Of a stretch of DNA of 13,481 bases, positions 1-7,125 are shown piece by piece. The notes under the pieces were generated by a model. That model did no database searches. It had not been told where the DNA came from and saw only the letters and a program-made list of their open reading frames with translations. The translations under genes and the position numbers were made by a program. The stretch's first letter is position 1; each line of letters opens with the position of its first letter. The DNA comes from Lentisphaerota bacterium. GTDB taxonomy: Bacteria > Verrucomicrobiota > Kiritimatiellia > RFP12 > UBA3636. The stretch spans positions 1 through 13,481 of the forward strand of contig JAAZAI010000220.1 in NCBI GenBank assembly GCA_012514445.1, in the 5' to 3' direction.

Positions 1-2246
1 ACGGCGCTGCACTCCCAGTGCTCGCCGCTTCCGCTGCCGTTGACGACCTCCAGCATCCGCAACACCACCGGGATGTAGGTCGCGGACACCGCCACGTCGT
101 TCGTGCTGACGACTAGCGTCGTGGCGGGCGCGAACACATCGGCCACGCCGTTGGTGGCGCCCGTCCATTGCCAGAAGCGCTGGCCGGCGGGCGCCGGATC
201 GGCCTGCAGCGCGGCGACTTCGCCTGCGGCGTAATGGCCGTCGCCCGTGCCGCTCTCGACGGCCACGGCATAGAGGGGTTCCCAAGCCAGACCGTCCACC
301 CAGCCGCTATCGAGCCCGACGGCGTCGCCGATGGGATCCTTTTCGTATTCCCAGCGGAAGACGTGGACGGCGCCGGGCGCGCCGAGGATTTTGAGCGTGA
401 CGTGAACCCAGTTGGTGCCTGTTCCCGAAATGCGGTTCGTCGGCCCCGATCCAACTTCGTAGAAGCTCAGCCAGTCCCAGTCGTCTTCGCTCAAGGTCTT
501 CCACGCGAAGGACAGCCGCCCCGGGCCCGTGGCCGTCCATTCGATCCCGGCCATCTCCCCGTCGTCGAGCGCGCCGGGGCCGCCCAGCCGGAGCGCGCCG
601 TCGCCATCGCCCGCGTCCTCCGCCGCGTCCACCGAGACGGCGTTCGTCACGCCCGCGGCCGTCGCAAACGAATCGTCGGTGACCATGAAGGCGTTGGGCA
701 TCCAATGGGCGTAGAGCGTCTGCACGCCGGTGAAGGCGACGACGCTGTCGGGCGCGATGGACTCGCCGCCCTCCGGCGCCGTCCGCCAGCCCACATGCAC
801 GAAGCCCGCCCGCGTCGAAGTCGCCAGGGGGCCGTAGGGGGCGTCGTACACGACGACCCGGTTCGTCGGCACGGGCGTCGTGCCACCCTGCGGATCGAAG
901 AGCACCGTGTAGGCGTTCGCGGTCCACCGGGCATGGACGTCGTGCGGATCCACGTTGGTCACCACCGTGTTGGACGTCACGGACGATCCCGTGCCGTCGA
1001 CGCCCGTCCACCAGCCTCCGAACGTGTAGCCGACGCGGGTGGCCTCGGGCAGCGCGCCGTAGGGTTGCAGATAGGTCACGAGCTTGGTCGGCGGCTCCGG
1101 CGCGTTTCCGGCGCCGGGATTGAACGTTGCCACGATGTTCGCGAGATGCTCGTAGGCGCCCATGTCCACCACGCCGTTGACGATGCGGGGGAAGCCGCCC
1201 AAATCAACCCCCGCGGGCGCCTCGGCATTGCTCCCGGCGTCGATGCAGGCCGAGTCGGCGACGAGTCGCCAGTCGCCGTTCGGCGCATCGGCGAAGAGCA
1301 ACGCCGGGACCGGAATGTTGCCGGCGCCGGTCTGCACGGGATCGGAGCAACTGTACCGCAAGACGAAGACGTGGCAGTTGTTGCTGCTGACGCTGGCGAC
1401 ATTGCCGGCGACGATCGAATTGTACGCCGCGCCGCCCAGGATTCCGCCGCCATACACGCCGCCGCCGTTGACGGCTGAATTCCCGGTCACCGTGCAGTTG
1501 CGCAGCGTGCCGCCGTAGGCGCCGCCGCCGCGTTGGAGCGCGACGTTGCCCGACACCACGCAGTTGGCCATCGTGCCGCCGTTCGGGCTGTCGCCGTAGA
1601 AGCCGCCGCCGTAGCTGGCGGTGTTGCCCTTCAGCACGCAGTTGACGAGCGCGCCGTAGCCCGCGCCGCCGCCATAGGTGGCCGCGTTGCCGACCAGCGT
1701 GCAATTTCTCAGCGCGCTGTACGCCGCGCCGCCGCCGCCGTAGGCCTTGTTGTCCACGAGCGCGCAGTCGGTCAGCGTCGAGGCGAAGGTGCCTCCGCCG
1801 GCCTCATCCGCGCTGTTGGACATCAGCACGCAGTGGGTCAGCGTGCCGCCAAACGCGCCTGCGCCCTCCAACGCCTTCCCGTTGCGCAGCGTGAAGCCGC
1901 CGAGCATCGTGCTCCGGGTGTCGAGTTCCTCGCCCAGCGTGGCGCAGCGCACCATGTCGCTTCCGTCGATGATCGTCTCCTCCGGCCCTTCGACGCTGGT
2001 GATTGCGATGGCCTTGTTGGCGGTGGCGATCGGTCCGTAGACGCCGTTCGTCACGAGGATCGCATCGCCCGCCGCCGCCGCGAGCACCGCCGCCTGGATC
2101 GTCCGTTTCGCCGTGGCCCAGGACGCGCCGTCGCCCGAATCGTCCGGACGCGCCGCGTCGACATGCCACGTCGCGGCGGCGGCCGGCGCCGCGGCCAGCG
2201 CGAATCCCGCGCACATCGCGGCGAATGCGTATCGAACTTGCTGCAT
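1..2246 (-). CDS. Secreted beta-helix / InlB B-repeat surface protein (C-terminus beyond window)
   Basis: This frame is open from ATG at 2246 to the window edge, giving 748 codons without a stop, so the C-terminus is missing. An SD-like GGAAGGA lies four bases before the ATG. Residues 1-24 form an Ala-rich signal peptide, followed by WHVDAARPDDSGDGASWATA, typical of extracellular parallel beta-helix proteins. Residues about 135-300 hold roughly 22-26-residue coils of the pattern NC-x4-GN-x-A-x3-GGG-x-Y. A choice-of-anchor-Q-like segment follows (SACIDAGS ... DMGAYE, about 330-367). Two InlB/Listeria-Bacteroides repeats (PF09479 type) span about 371-441 and 443-515, each ending in a Trp after a G-x-GW core. 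A jelly-roll-like segment with an EYEKDP motif comes next, then a divergent InlB-type repeat (GTGDGHYAAGE) and the start of another. The role is probably cell-surface display or adhesion. The ligand is unknown, and no catalytic motif is visible. Confidence 0.87.
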   Translation of the reverse strand, partial: MQQVRYAFAAMCAGFALAAAPAAAATWHVDAARPDDSGDGASWATAKRTIQAAVLAAAAGDAILVTNGVYGPIATANKAIAITSVEGPEETIIDGSDMVRCATLGEELDTRSTMLGGFTLRNGKALEGAGAFGGTLTHCVLMSNSADEAGGGTFASTLTDCALVDNKAYGGGGAAYSALRNCTLVGNAATYGGGAGYGALVNCVLKGNTASYGGGFYGDSPNGGTMANCVVSGNVALQRGGGAYGGTLRNCTVTGNSAVNGGGVYGGGILGGAAYNSIVAGNVASVSSNNCHVFVLRYSCSDPVQTGAGNIPVPALLFADAPNGDWRLVADSACIDAGSNAEAPAGVDLGGFPRIVNGVVDMGAYEHLANIVATFNPGAGNAPEPPTKLVTYLQPYGALPEATRVGYTFGGWWTGVDGTGSSVTSNTVVTNVDPHDVHARWTANAYTVLFDPQGGTTPVPTNRVVVYDAPYGPLATSTRAGFVHVGWRTAPEGGESIAPDSVVAFTGVQTLYAHWMPNAFMVTDDSFATAAGVTNAVSVDAAEDAGDGDGALRLGGPGALDDGEMAGIEWTATGPGRLSFAWKTLSEDDWDWLSFYEVGSGPTNRISGTGTNWVHVTLKILGAPGAVHVFRWEYEKDPIGDAVGLDSGWVDGLAWEPLYAVAVESGTGDGHYAAGEVAALQADPAPAGQRFWQWTGATNGVADVFAPATTLVVSTNDVAVSATYIPVVLRMLEVVNGSGSGEHWECSA

Positions 2247-2265
2247 GGCGTCCTTCCCGTTGCGA

Positions 2266-2279
2266 TCGGCCGAAGCCGA
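2266..2279 (-). terminator. Short UUCG-loop hairpin after the thioesterase gene
   Basis: Read on the minus strand, TCGGC-TTCG-GCCGA forms a perfect five-pair stem with a UUCG tetraloop, seven bases after the thioesterase stop codon. No T-run follows and the next gene starts only 20 bases later. It may be an RNA-stabilising or attenuating hairpin rather than a full intrinsic terminator. Confidence 0.35.
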
Positions 2280-2285
2280 GGTGTG

Positions 2286-3074
2286 TCAATCCAGCCGCAT
2301 CCAGCGCGTCCGCGCCGTGATCAGCTCCCGTCCGTCCTCCGTCGCGACCTGGTGCATCCGCGCGCCGTCGCGGCTGGGTGCGCACCGCGCCACGACGACG
2401 TCCCCGTGGCGGGCCTCGCCGCGGAAGACGACTTCCATGTCCGCGACGCGGCTCCCGGAGCCCGCCTCCGGCGCGCATTCCATCATCCATTCGAGATAGC
2501 GCACGTTGTTGACGTGCCGGTTCAAGTCGATGTGCGAATGCTGCACGGCGAACTTCAGCGCGATCGCGTCCTCCGCCTCCGGGAACTCGAGGCGCCCGAA
2601 CGCCTCGCCCTCCCACACGGGCGGGCGGACGTTGTTGGCGCAGGCGCCGACGAGCTCCGGCAGCCGCCCCGCGCGACGGCTGTTGATGTCCATCACCATC
2701 CATTCCGAGGTGGCGACGCCCATCGGCGCGCCATCGGGGCGCGAGAGCACGAAGTCGCGGTACGCGGTCAGCTTGCGCATGCTGCGCGGGTAGGTCAGCA
2801 CCACGACGTCCTCGCCCCAGGCGGGGTAGGCGTCGAGACGCACGCGCATGCGGGTGAGCACCCAGGTCAGCCCCATCGGCTCGAAGTTCTTCTTGGAAAA
2901 TCCGAGCTTCTGGGCGTGGACGGAGGCCGTCTCCTGCAGATAGTTGCAGAGGTGCGAGAAGAGCACCCGGCCGTCCGGTCCGCATTCGTAGGACCGCACC
3001 CGGTAGGTCTGGACGTCGTGTGTGTCGCGCCGCGCTTCCGCCGTCACCTGCATTGTTTCTTCAAGAGGTGGCAT
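2286..3074 (-). CDS. Acyl-ACP thioesterase (FatA/FatB type, PF01643)
   Basis: This 262-residue cytosolic protein should hydrolyse acyl-acyl carrier protein to free fatty acid, ending fatty acid synthesis at a chosen chain length. Two hotdog domains are recognisable. The first carries CNYLQETASVHAQKLGF (about 43-59), the second HIDLNRHVNNVRYLEWMME (181-199). In plant FatB the active site uses Asp, Asn, His and a later Glu. The equivalents here are D183, N185, H187 and E220 (FRGEARHGD). The Cys that follows this Glu in plant enzymes is Ala221, as far as the motif alignment shows. Length is normal for bacterial members. The ATG at 3074 has GGTGAG seven to eight bases upstream, overlapping the stop codon of the restriction gene. 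A second ATG at 3053 is possible. It lies eight bases after the endonuclease gene, so cotranscription is likely. The preferred chain length cannot be read from the sequence. Confidence 0.9.
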   Translation of the reverse strand: MPPLEETMQVTAEARRDTHDVQTYRVRSYECGPDGRVLFSHLCNYLQETASVHAQKLGFSKKNFEPMGLTWVLTRMRVRLDAYPAWGEDVVVLTYPRSMRKLTAYRDFVLSRPDGAPMGVATSEWMVMDINSRRAGRLPELVGACANNVRPPVWEGEAFGRLEFPEAEDAIALKFAVQHSHIDLNRHVNNVRYLEWMMECAPEAGSGSRVADMEVVFRGEARHGDVVVARCAPSRDGARMHQVATEDGRELITARTRWMRLD

Positions 3075-3082
3075 ATTTCATC

Positions 3083-3991
3083 TCACCCGAGCGCTTGAAC
3101 GATGGCTTTCTGGTAGACATTCGCCTCGGGAAGCGAAATCGACGAAAACGCCTCCTGAACCTTGTAGACGGTCGTGTCGTGCCGATTCGCAATGCCAAGC
3201 GGCCTGACGACTCCCTCAGGGGTGTCGCCAGCGTCTGCGAAGTCGTAGGCGATGAAATGGATCGAGGCGGGTTGCGGAGAAAACGTCGGCAATTTCTCGA
3301 CCCCGCCCAGTCGGTCGATCACACGGTTGAAGATGGGCGTCGGACAGACGAAAAAAAGACCTTTCCGACACAGGTCTTCACGCTGGAGCACCTGGCCCTT
3401 GTAGATGAGCTGCGGAAGGATTCGCTTCGAGACGTTCTCCCAGTTCAACCCGACGGTGTCCGCAATCACCTTCCGATCCCCAAGGAGGGCCAGGCGGGCG
3501 TTTCGATAGCTTCCGGTGGTGTCGATGGTCTGGACTTCGACGGCGACGAACTCTTCCAAAACGCCCGTCGAGTCCAACTTGGCCAAAACCCAGTCGACGA
3601 AATAGCTTCCGCTTCCCTTGCGTTTCGGAAGCCGCAGCTCGCCTCCCCATCGGTGTCCGAATACGGCCACCGCCCCGCCTTCCATTTTCGCCCGATCCAC
3701 GGCGATTCGCCCGGCGTAGAGTTTCATTCCCGGCCCAAACGCCTCGGCGGAGATCGTCTTCAGGAGCGCATAGTCGTCTGCGTACAGACGTATTGGACAG
3801 CAGATGACATCGGGCGTGGCCTTCGTCTTCTGCCGAATGGCGCACACCCCGGACCGCGTGCCGTCGCGCGACAGCGTTTTTGCGCAGGGCATGCCGAGAA
3901 TCGGGCATGTCATCGAGGCCGCCGCGCGCAACGCGTCTGCGGAACGATCCGCCGCCGGATAGCCGAAGAACTCGGAAATCATGCCGGACAT
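3083..3991 (-). CDS. NotI-family type II restriction endonuclease
   Basis: This 302-residue protein matches the NotI restriction endonuclease family (PF12183), which cuts DNA at long GC-rich palindromes. The N-terminal part shows a Cys cluster (C29, C36, C50, C64, C65) in the context CPILGMPC ... GVC ... DVICCPIRLYADDY. This fits the iron-binding Cys4 fold reported for NotI. The PD-(D/E)XK-like core is E118 (GGELRLPKRK), D133 (YFVDW) and E152-V-Q154 (VAVEVQ), matching my memory of the Glu, Asp and Glu-x-Gln active site of NotI. The start at 3991 is chosen because its ATG overlaps the methyltransferase stop (TGATG) and a perfect AGGAGG lies seven bases upstream. The frame continues open to 4201, but that extension runs inside the methyltransferase gene. 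NotI itself is about 383 residues, so this is a shorter member. Base composition is AT-richer than the flanks. The recognition site is not determined. Confidence 0.85.
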   Translation of the reverse strand: MSGMISEFFGYPAADRSADALRAAASMTCPILGMPCAKTLSRDGTRSGVCAIRQKTKATPDVICCPIRLYADDYALLKTISAEAFGPGMKLYAGRIAVDRAKMEGGAVAVFGHRWGGELRLPKRKGSGSYFVDWVLAKLDSTGVLEEFVAVEVQTIDTTGSYRNARLALLGDRKVIADTVGLNWENVSKRILPQLIYKGQVLQREDLCRKGLFFVCPTPIFNRVIDRLGGVEKLPTFSPQPASIHFIAYDFADAGDTPEGVVRPLGIANRHDTTVYKVQEAFSSISLPEANVYQKAIVQALG

Positions 3992-5250
3992 CAGCGAACC
4001 TCCTGCAGAACGTTGCGGATTGAAAGGCCGACAGACTCGGCAAGGAGCGGGGGAACGGCATTGCCGACTTGCGCGAACTGCTCGGCCATCGTTCCTGTAA
4101 AGACGAAGTGGTCTGGAAACGACTGGATGCGCGCAGCTTCGCGAACGGTAAAGGCCCGTTCCTGGTTGTAGTGGAAATACGCACCCCAGTGGGGATCGCA
4201 TTTAGTGAGGATGGTGGAACCGAGACCGTCGGGATCGACGCGCCCATAGCGTTTCGTGTGATCCGATTTTCGGGCCCGTCTCATGCCGGCGGGCAGGATG
4301 CTGTCGGGAATGTCCGTCCAGTTTCCGCCCGGCTTGATGTGCTTGAGCCGCTCGAGGTTGATCTCGGAGAGATTGGACGCTTCATGGTTGTAGACGCCTC
4401 CGCTGCCGGTCCGGCTCCACCGCTGGTAGTCGCACGTGGGAGGCGTGGCGTATTCCTTGACGGGAGCGCCTTTCTCCCCGCACGCAAGCGGAGGCAGGTC
4501 GGAGAGCGCCTCGCGAACCGTCGTGAAGGGGGCCGCCGTCTCGGGCGTCGGGGTCTTCACAAGCGGACGCCCGTCGAAGACGGTCGTGAAGTTGGGGCGT
4601 ATGGGGGCGTGGCGGACGGGCTCCGGGAAGGCGTAGGCCGGGACGATCTTGCCACGAAGGCCGATGATGATCGTGCGCCATCGCATCTGGGGCACGCCGT
4701 AGTAGGCCGCGCCGAGGATGTGGACGTCGGCCCCGTACCCAAGTTGCGCCAACGCCTCCAATATCGCGTGGAGCGTCGCGCCATGTTCAAACGAGACCAG
4801 TCCCGGGACGTTCTCGATGAGGACTGCCCGCGGAGCGAATGCCTCGACGAATCGCAAGTATTCCTTGAACAGATGGTTGCGGTGGTCTTGCGTGCTCCGA
4901 ACGGGAGCGTTAATGGAGAATCCCTGGCAGGGGGGGCCTCCGGCAATCAGGTCAAGATCCCCTTTCCGAATGTCAAGTTCGCGCATGACCTTGACGGGAT
5001 CCAGTTCCCGGATGTCCGCAGTCTGCACCAGCGCCCGCGAATGATTCCATTGATAGGTCCTGGCGTAGGCGGGCACGATTTCCGAGGCGAAAAGCGATTC
5101 AAAGCCGGCCATGGACAGTCCTTCCGAAAGACCGCCCGCTCCTGCGAACAAATCGACCATGCGGAGCTTGTCATACCCCACGCCCGTGCATTCCTGCGCC
5201 ACGCAGTCGACCGCAGCTCCTGCCGTTGGTTCCTTCGGTGATTTTTTCAT
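3991..5250 (-). CDS. DNA (cytosine-5-)-methyltransferase, partner of the NotI-like nuclease
   Basis: This 419-residue C5-cytosine methyltransferase transfers a methyl group from S-adenosylmethionine to cytosine and should protect host DNA from the downstream endonuclease. The motifs appear in canonical order: motif I VDLFAGAGGLSEGL (32-45, cofactor binding); motif IV GGPPCQGFS with nucleophile C108; motif VI ENVPGL (146-151); motif VIII QMRWR (188-192); motif IX RAFTVREAARIQSFPD (365-380); motif X FAQVGNAVPPLLAE (392-405). The stretch between VIII and IX, about 170 residues, is the target-recognition region and includes SRTGSGGVYNHEASNLSEIN. The start at 5250 is preferred because GAGG lies six bases upstream and the protein then begins about 30 residues before motif I. 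The frame is open further back to 5388 but shows no family-like sequence there. Its stop overlaps the nuclease ATG by one base, implying translational coupling with the methylase made first. Confidence 0.93.
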   Translation of the reverse strand: MKKSPKEPTAGAAVDCVAQECTGVGYDKLRMVDLFAGAGGLSEGLSMAGFESLFASEIVPAYARTYQWNHSRALVQTADIRELDPVKVMRELDIRKGDLDLIAGGPPCQGFSINAPVRSTQDHRNHLFKEYLRFVEAFAPRAVLIENVPGLVSFEHGATLHAILEALAQLGYGADVHILGAAYYGVPQMRWRTIIIGLRGKIVPAYAFPEPVRHAPIRPNFTTVFDGRPLVKTPTPETAAPFTTVREALSDLPPLACGEKGAPVKEYATPPTCDYQRWSRTGSGGVYNHEASNLSEINLERLKHIKPGGNWTDIPDSILPAGMRRARKSDHTKRYGRVDPDGLGSTILTKCDPHWGAYFHYNQERAFTVREAARIQSFPDHFVFTGTMAEQFAQVGNAVPPLLAESVGLSIRNVLQEVR

Positions 5251-5331
5251 GACGCCCCTCGTGCTGAATCCGATCCCAGTGTACCATTTCCGGCGGTCGG
5301 GAATCGAGAGGAAATAAAACACTTGCGTTCT

Positions 5332-5345
5332 CATGGAAATCCATG
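5332..5345. promoter_or_regulatory. Palindrome between divergent genes, possible operator
   Basis: CATGGA-AA-TCCATG is a perfect six-base inverted repeat with a two-base spacer. It lies in the 136-base gap between the divergent methyltransferase and the unknown gene at 5387. Restriction-modification loci often carry operators at such places, but no controller protein gene is visible here, so the function is a guess. I found no convincing -35/-10 pair on either strand of this gap. Confidence 0.3.
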
Positions 5346-5386
5346 CAAAGTGGTCTTCTTCGTACGAGGAGAGGAGGCAGTGATTC

Positions 5387-5932
5387 ATGCCCTTTTTTAC
5401 ATTTTACGAGTTTTTCCCGAAAATCGCCATCAATGAGACGCGGAGCATCACGCTGCTTGCCCCCCAGCACGGACTACCGCCGGGCGAATACGCCTTCATC
5501 GAGCTGTACTGCGCCGATCCGGATTGCGACTGCCGACGCGTGACTTTCAGTGTGCTGAAGAAGGGGCGGAAGGCTCCGATCGCCACCATAAGCTGGGGCT
5601 GGGAGCCGCTCGAGTTCTACGCAAAATGGATGCGCGGGGATCCCGATCCCGAAGACATCGCCGATTGCAAAGGTCCCAGCTTGAACCCAATTGCCGAGCA
5701 GAGCGAACTGTCGTTCGGCGCGCTGGAATTGTGCCGCGAGGTTCTGCTCAAGGATGCTGTCTACGTCGAGCGGATCAAGGGGCATTACCGGCTGGTTCGC
5801 GAGCGCGTCGACGGTGGATACGAACCGCGCGATCCAGGTTCCCGGACCGATGCGGCCGAGAGGAAGCGACGCGAAAAGACGAAGAAGGCCAGAAAAGCCC
5901 AACAAGCCGCCCGCAAGAAGAACCGACGATGA
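5387..5932 (+). CDS. Unknown protein with C-X4-C-X-C cluster and basic tail
   Basis: I do not recognise this 181-residue protein. It has no signal peptide or membrane segment and should be cytosolic. The N-terminal half contains YCADPDCDCRRV with C42, C47 and C49, resembling a small metal site. C94 and C116 are the only other cysteines. A compact region with ATISWGWEPLEFYAKWM (66-82) and ELCREVLLKDAVYVERIKGH (114-133) follows. Residues 155-181 form a Lys/Arg/Ala-rich tail that could bind nucleic acid or be disordered. The ATG at 5387 has AGGAGG nine bases upstream. Its stop overlaps the htrA-like start as ATGA, so the two are probably translated from one message. It is transcribed away from the methyltransferase, and no link to restriction is evident beyond adjacency. 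Confidence 0.8.
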   Translation: MPFFTFYEFFPKIAINETRSITLLAPQHGLPPGEYAFIELYCADPDCDCRRVTFSVLKKGRKAPIATISWGWEPLEFYAKWMRGDPDPEDIADCKGPSLNPIAEQSELSFGALELCREVLLKDAVYVERIKGHYRLVRERVDGGYEPRDPGSRTDAAERKRREKTKKARKAQQAARKKNRR

Positions 5933-7101
5933 CGAGCCATTTTTTTTCTATGCTGCGCGACATGAATCCGATGCGATCCCTCTTTCCGGCCTTCCTTCTC
6001 ATCGCCCTGCTCGCCCTGCTGTCTCTGCAGTTGCGCGCGCCGCGACGAGGCCCCGCGCCCGCGCCCGCGCCTGCCGTCGCCGAGCCCGCTGCGGCCGAAC
6101 CCGTCGCGGCTCCCGCGGCGGAGGCGACGCCCCCCCGCCCCGAAAACGATGCCAGAGAGGTCTACAAGCGCGTCTCGCCCTCGGTGGTCGCCGTGGCCAA
6201 CCACGCGCTGATCCGGCGCGGGGTCTTCAGCTTCCAGCTTCTCGAAGTGCCGCAGGGGACAGGTTGTGGGTTCGTGTGGGACCGGAAGGGCCACATCGTC
6301 AGCAACTACCACGTGGTGCACCAGGCCAGCACGCTGGCCGTCACCTTCCCGGACGGCTCGCGCCACGACGCCGTCCTGGTCGGCGTCGCGCCGGACTACG
6401 ATCTGGCGGTCCTGAAGATCGACGCGCCGGCCGACAAGCTCGTGCCCATCGCGGTGGCCGCGTCGCATGCGCTCGAAGTCGGGGAGCCGGTCTACGCGAT
6501 CGGCAATCCGTTCGGCCTCGACACCACCCTCTCGGCCGGGCTGGTCAGCGCGCTCGGGCGCACCATCACCTCCATGACCGGCCGCAAGATCCACGACGTC
6601 ATCCAGACCGACGCGGCGATCAACCCCGGCAATTCCGGCGGCCCCCTGCTCTCCGCCTCCGGCGCGCTGGTGGGGGTCAACACCGCGATCCTCAGCCCCA
6701 GCGGCGCCTACGCCGGCATCGGCTTCGCCGTCCCCTCCGACACCGTGTCCCGCGTGGTGCCGCAGCTCATCGAGAAGGGGAGGGTGACGCGCGCCGGCCT
6801 CGGCGTGCGCCTCCTGCCCGATCACGTGACGGCCCGGTCGGGCGTCGAGGGCGTGGCAATCTACGCGGTGGATGAGCGTACGTTGGCAGCCCGCGCGGGA
6901 CTCGAGGGGATCGGCGTCAACCGGCGAGGGGAATTGATTTTCGGCGACGTGATCCAGGCCGTGGACGGCGTCGCGGTGGTCACCATCGAAGATCTGCAGG
7001 CGTTGCTCGACCCGCGCCGTCCGGGAGAACAGGCCCGGCTGACCGTGACCCGAGACGGTCGTCGGCGGGATGTGGTTTTGACGCTGATCGAAGAGGAGTG
7101 A
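5929..7101 (+). CDS. Membrane-anchored HtrA/DegS-like serine protease with one PDZ domain
   Basis: This 390-residue S1C-family protease should degrade or cleave misfolded or signal proteins in the periplasm. Residues 17-35 form one hydrophobic anchor (AFLLIALLALLSLQLRA). An Ala/Pro-rich linker covers 37-73. The trypsin-like domain spans about 75-285, with the catalytic triad H128 (SNYHVV), D158 (DYDLAVLKI) and S236 (NPGNSGGPL). A single PDZ domain covers about 288-386, with GDVIQAVDGVAV as its core. One anchor and one PDZ domain resemble DegS more than DegP, which has two PDZ domains. The start at 5929 is chosen because it overlaps the stop of the previous gene (ATGA). A second ATG at 5950 would still keep the anchor. 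The gene ends against convergent valS. Confidence 0.92.
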   Translation: MTSHFFSMLRDMNPMRSLFPAFLLIALLALLSLQLRAPRRGPAPAPAPAVAEPAAAEPVAAPAAEATPPRPENDAREVYKRVSPSVVAVANHALIRRGVFSFQLLEVPQGTGCGFVWDRKGHIVSNYHVVHQASTLAVTFPDGSRHDAVLVGVAPDYDLAVLKIDAPADKLVPIAVAASHALEVGEPVYAIGNPFGLDTTLSAGLVSALGRTITSMTGRKIHDVIQTDAAINPGNSGGPLLSASGALVGVNTAILSPSGAYAGIGFAVPSDTVSRVVPQLIEKGRVTRAGLGVRLLPDHVTARSGVEGVAIYAVDERTLAARAGLEGIGVNRRGELIFGDVIQAVDGVAVVTIEDLQALLDPRRPGEQARLTVTRDGRRRDVVLTLIEEE

Positions 7102-7105
7102 TCCC

Positions 7106-7125
7106 TGGGCTGAACGGTCAGCCCA
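7106..7125. terminator. Shared hairpin at the convergent ends of the protease gene and valS
   Basis: TGGGCTGA (7106-7113) and TCAGCCCA (7118-7125) are perfect eight-base complements around the loop ACGG. The structure sits in the 16-base gap between the two stop codons and contains the valS stop itself. Neither side has a clear T-run, so it is either a weak bidirectional terminator or an mRNA 3' end stabiliser. Confidence 0.5.

Noticed and set aside
168..1478. A 436-codon plus-strand open frame
   Set aside because: It lies opposite the beta-helix/InlB-repeat protein, whose repeats are clearly in the minus frame. The composition is Arg/His/Gly-rich shadow sequence.
3992..4201. An N-terminal extension of the restriction gene to an ATG at 4201
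   Set aside because: It overlaps the methyltransferase coding end. The ATG at 3991 has a perfect AGGAGG and a TGATG overlap.
5251..5388. A 46-residue N-terminal extension of the methyltransferase
   Set aside because: It would cover the whole divergent gap and overlap the start codon of the opposite gene. It has no family-like residues, and the ATG at 5250 has a ribosome site.
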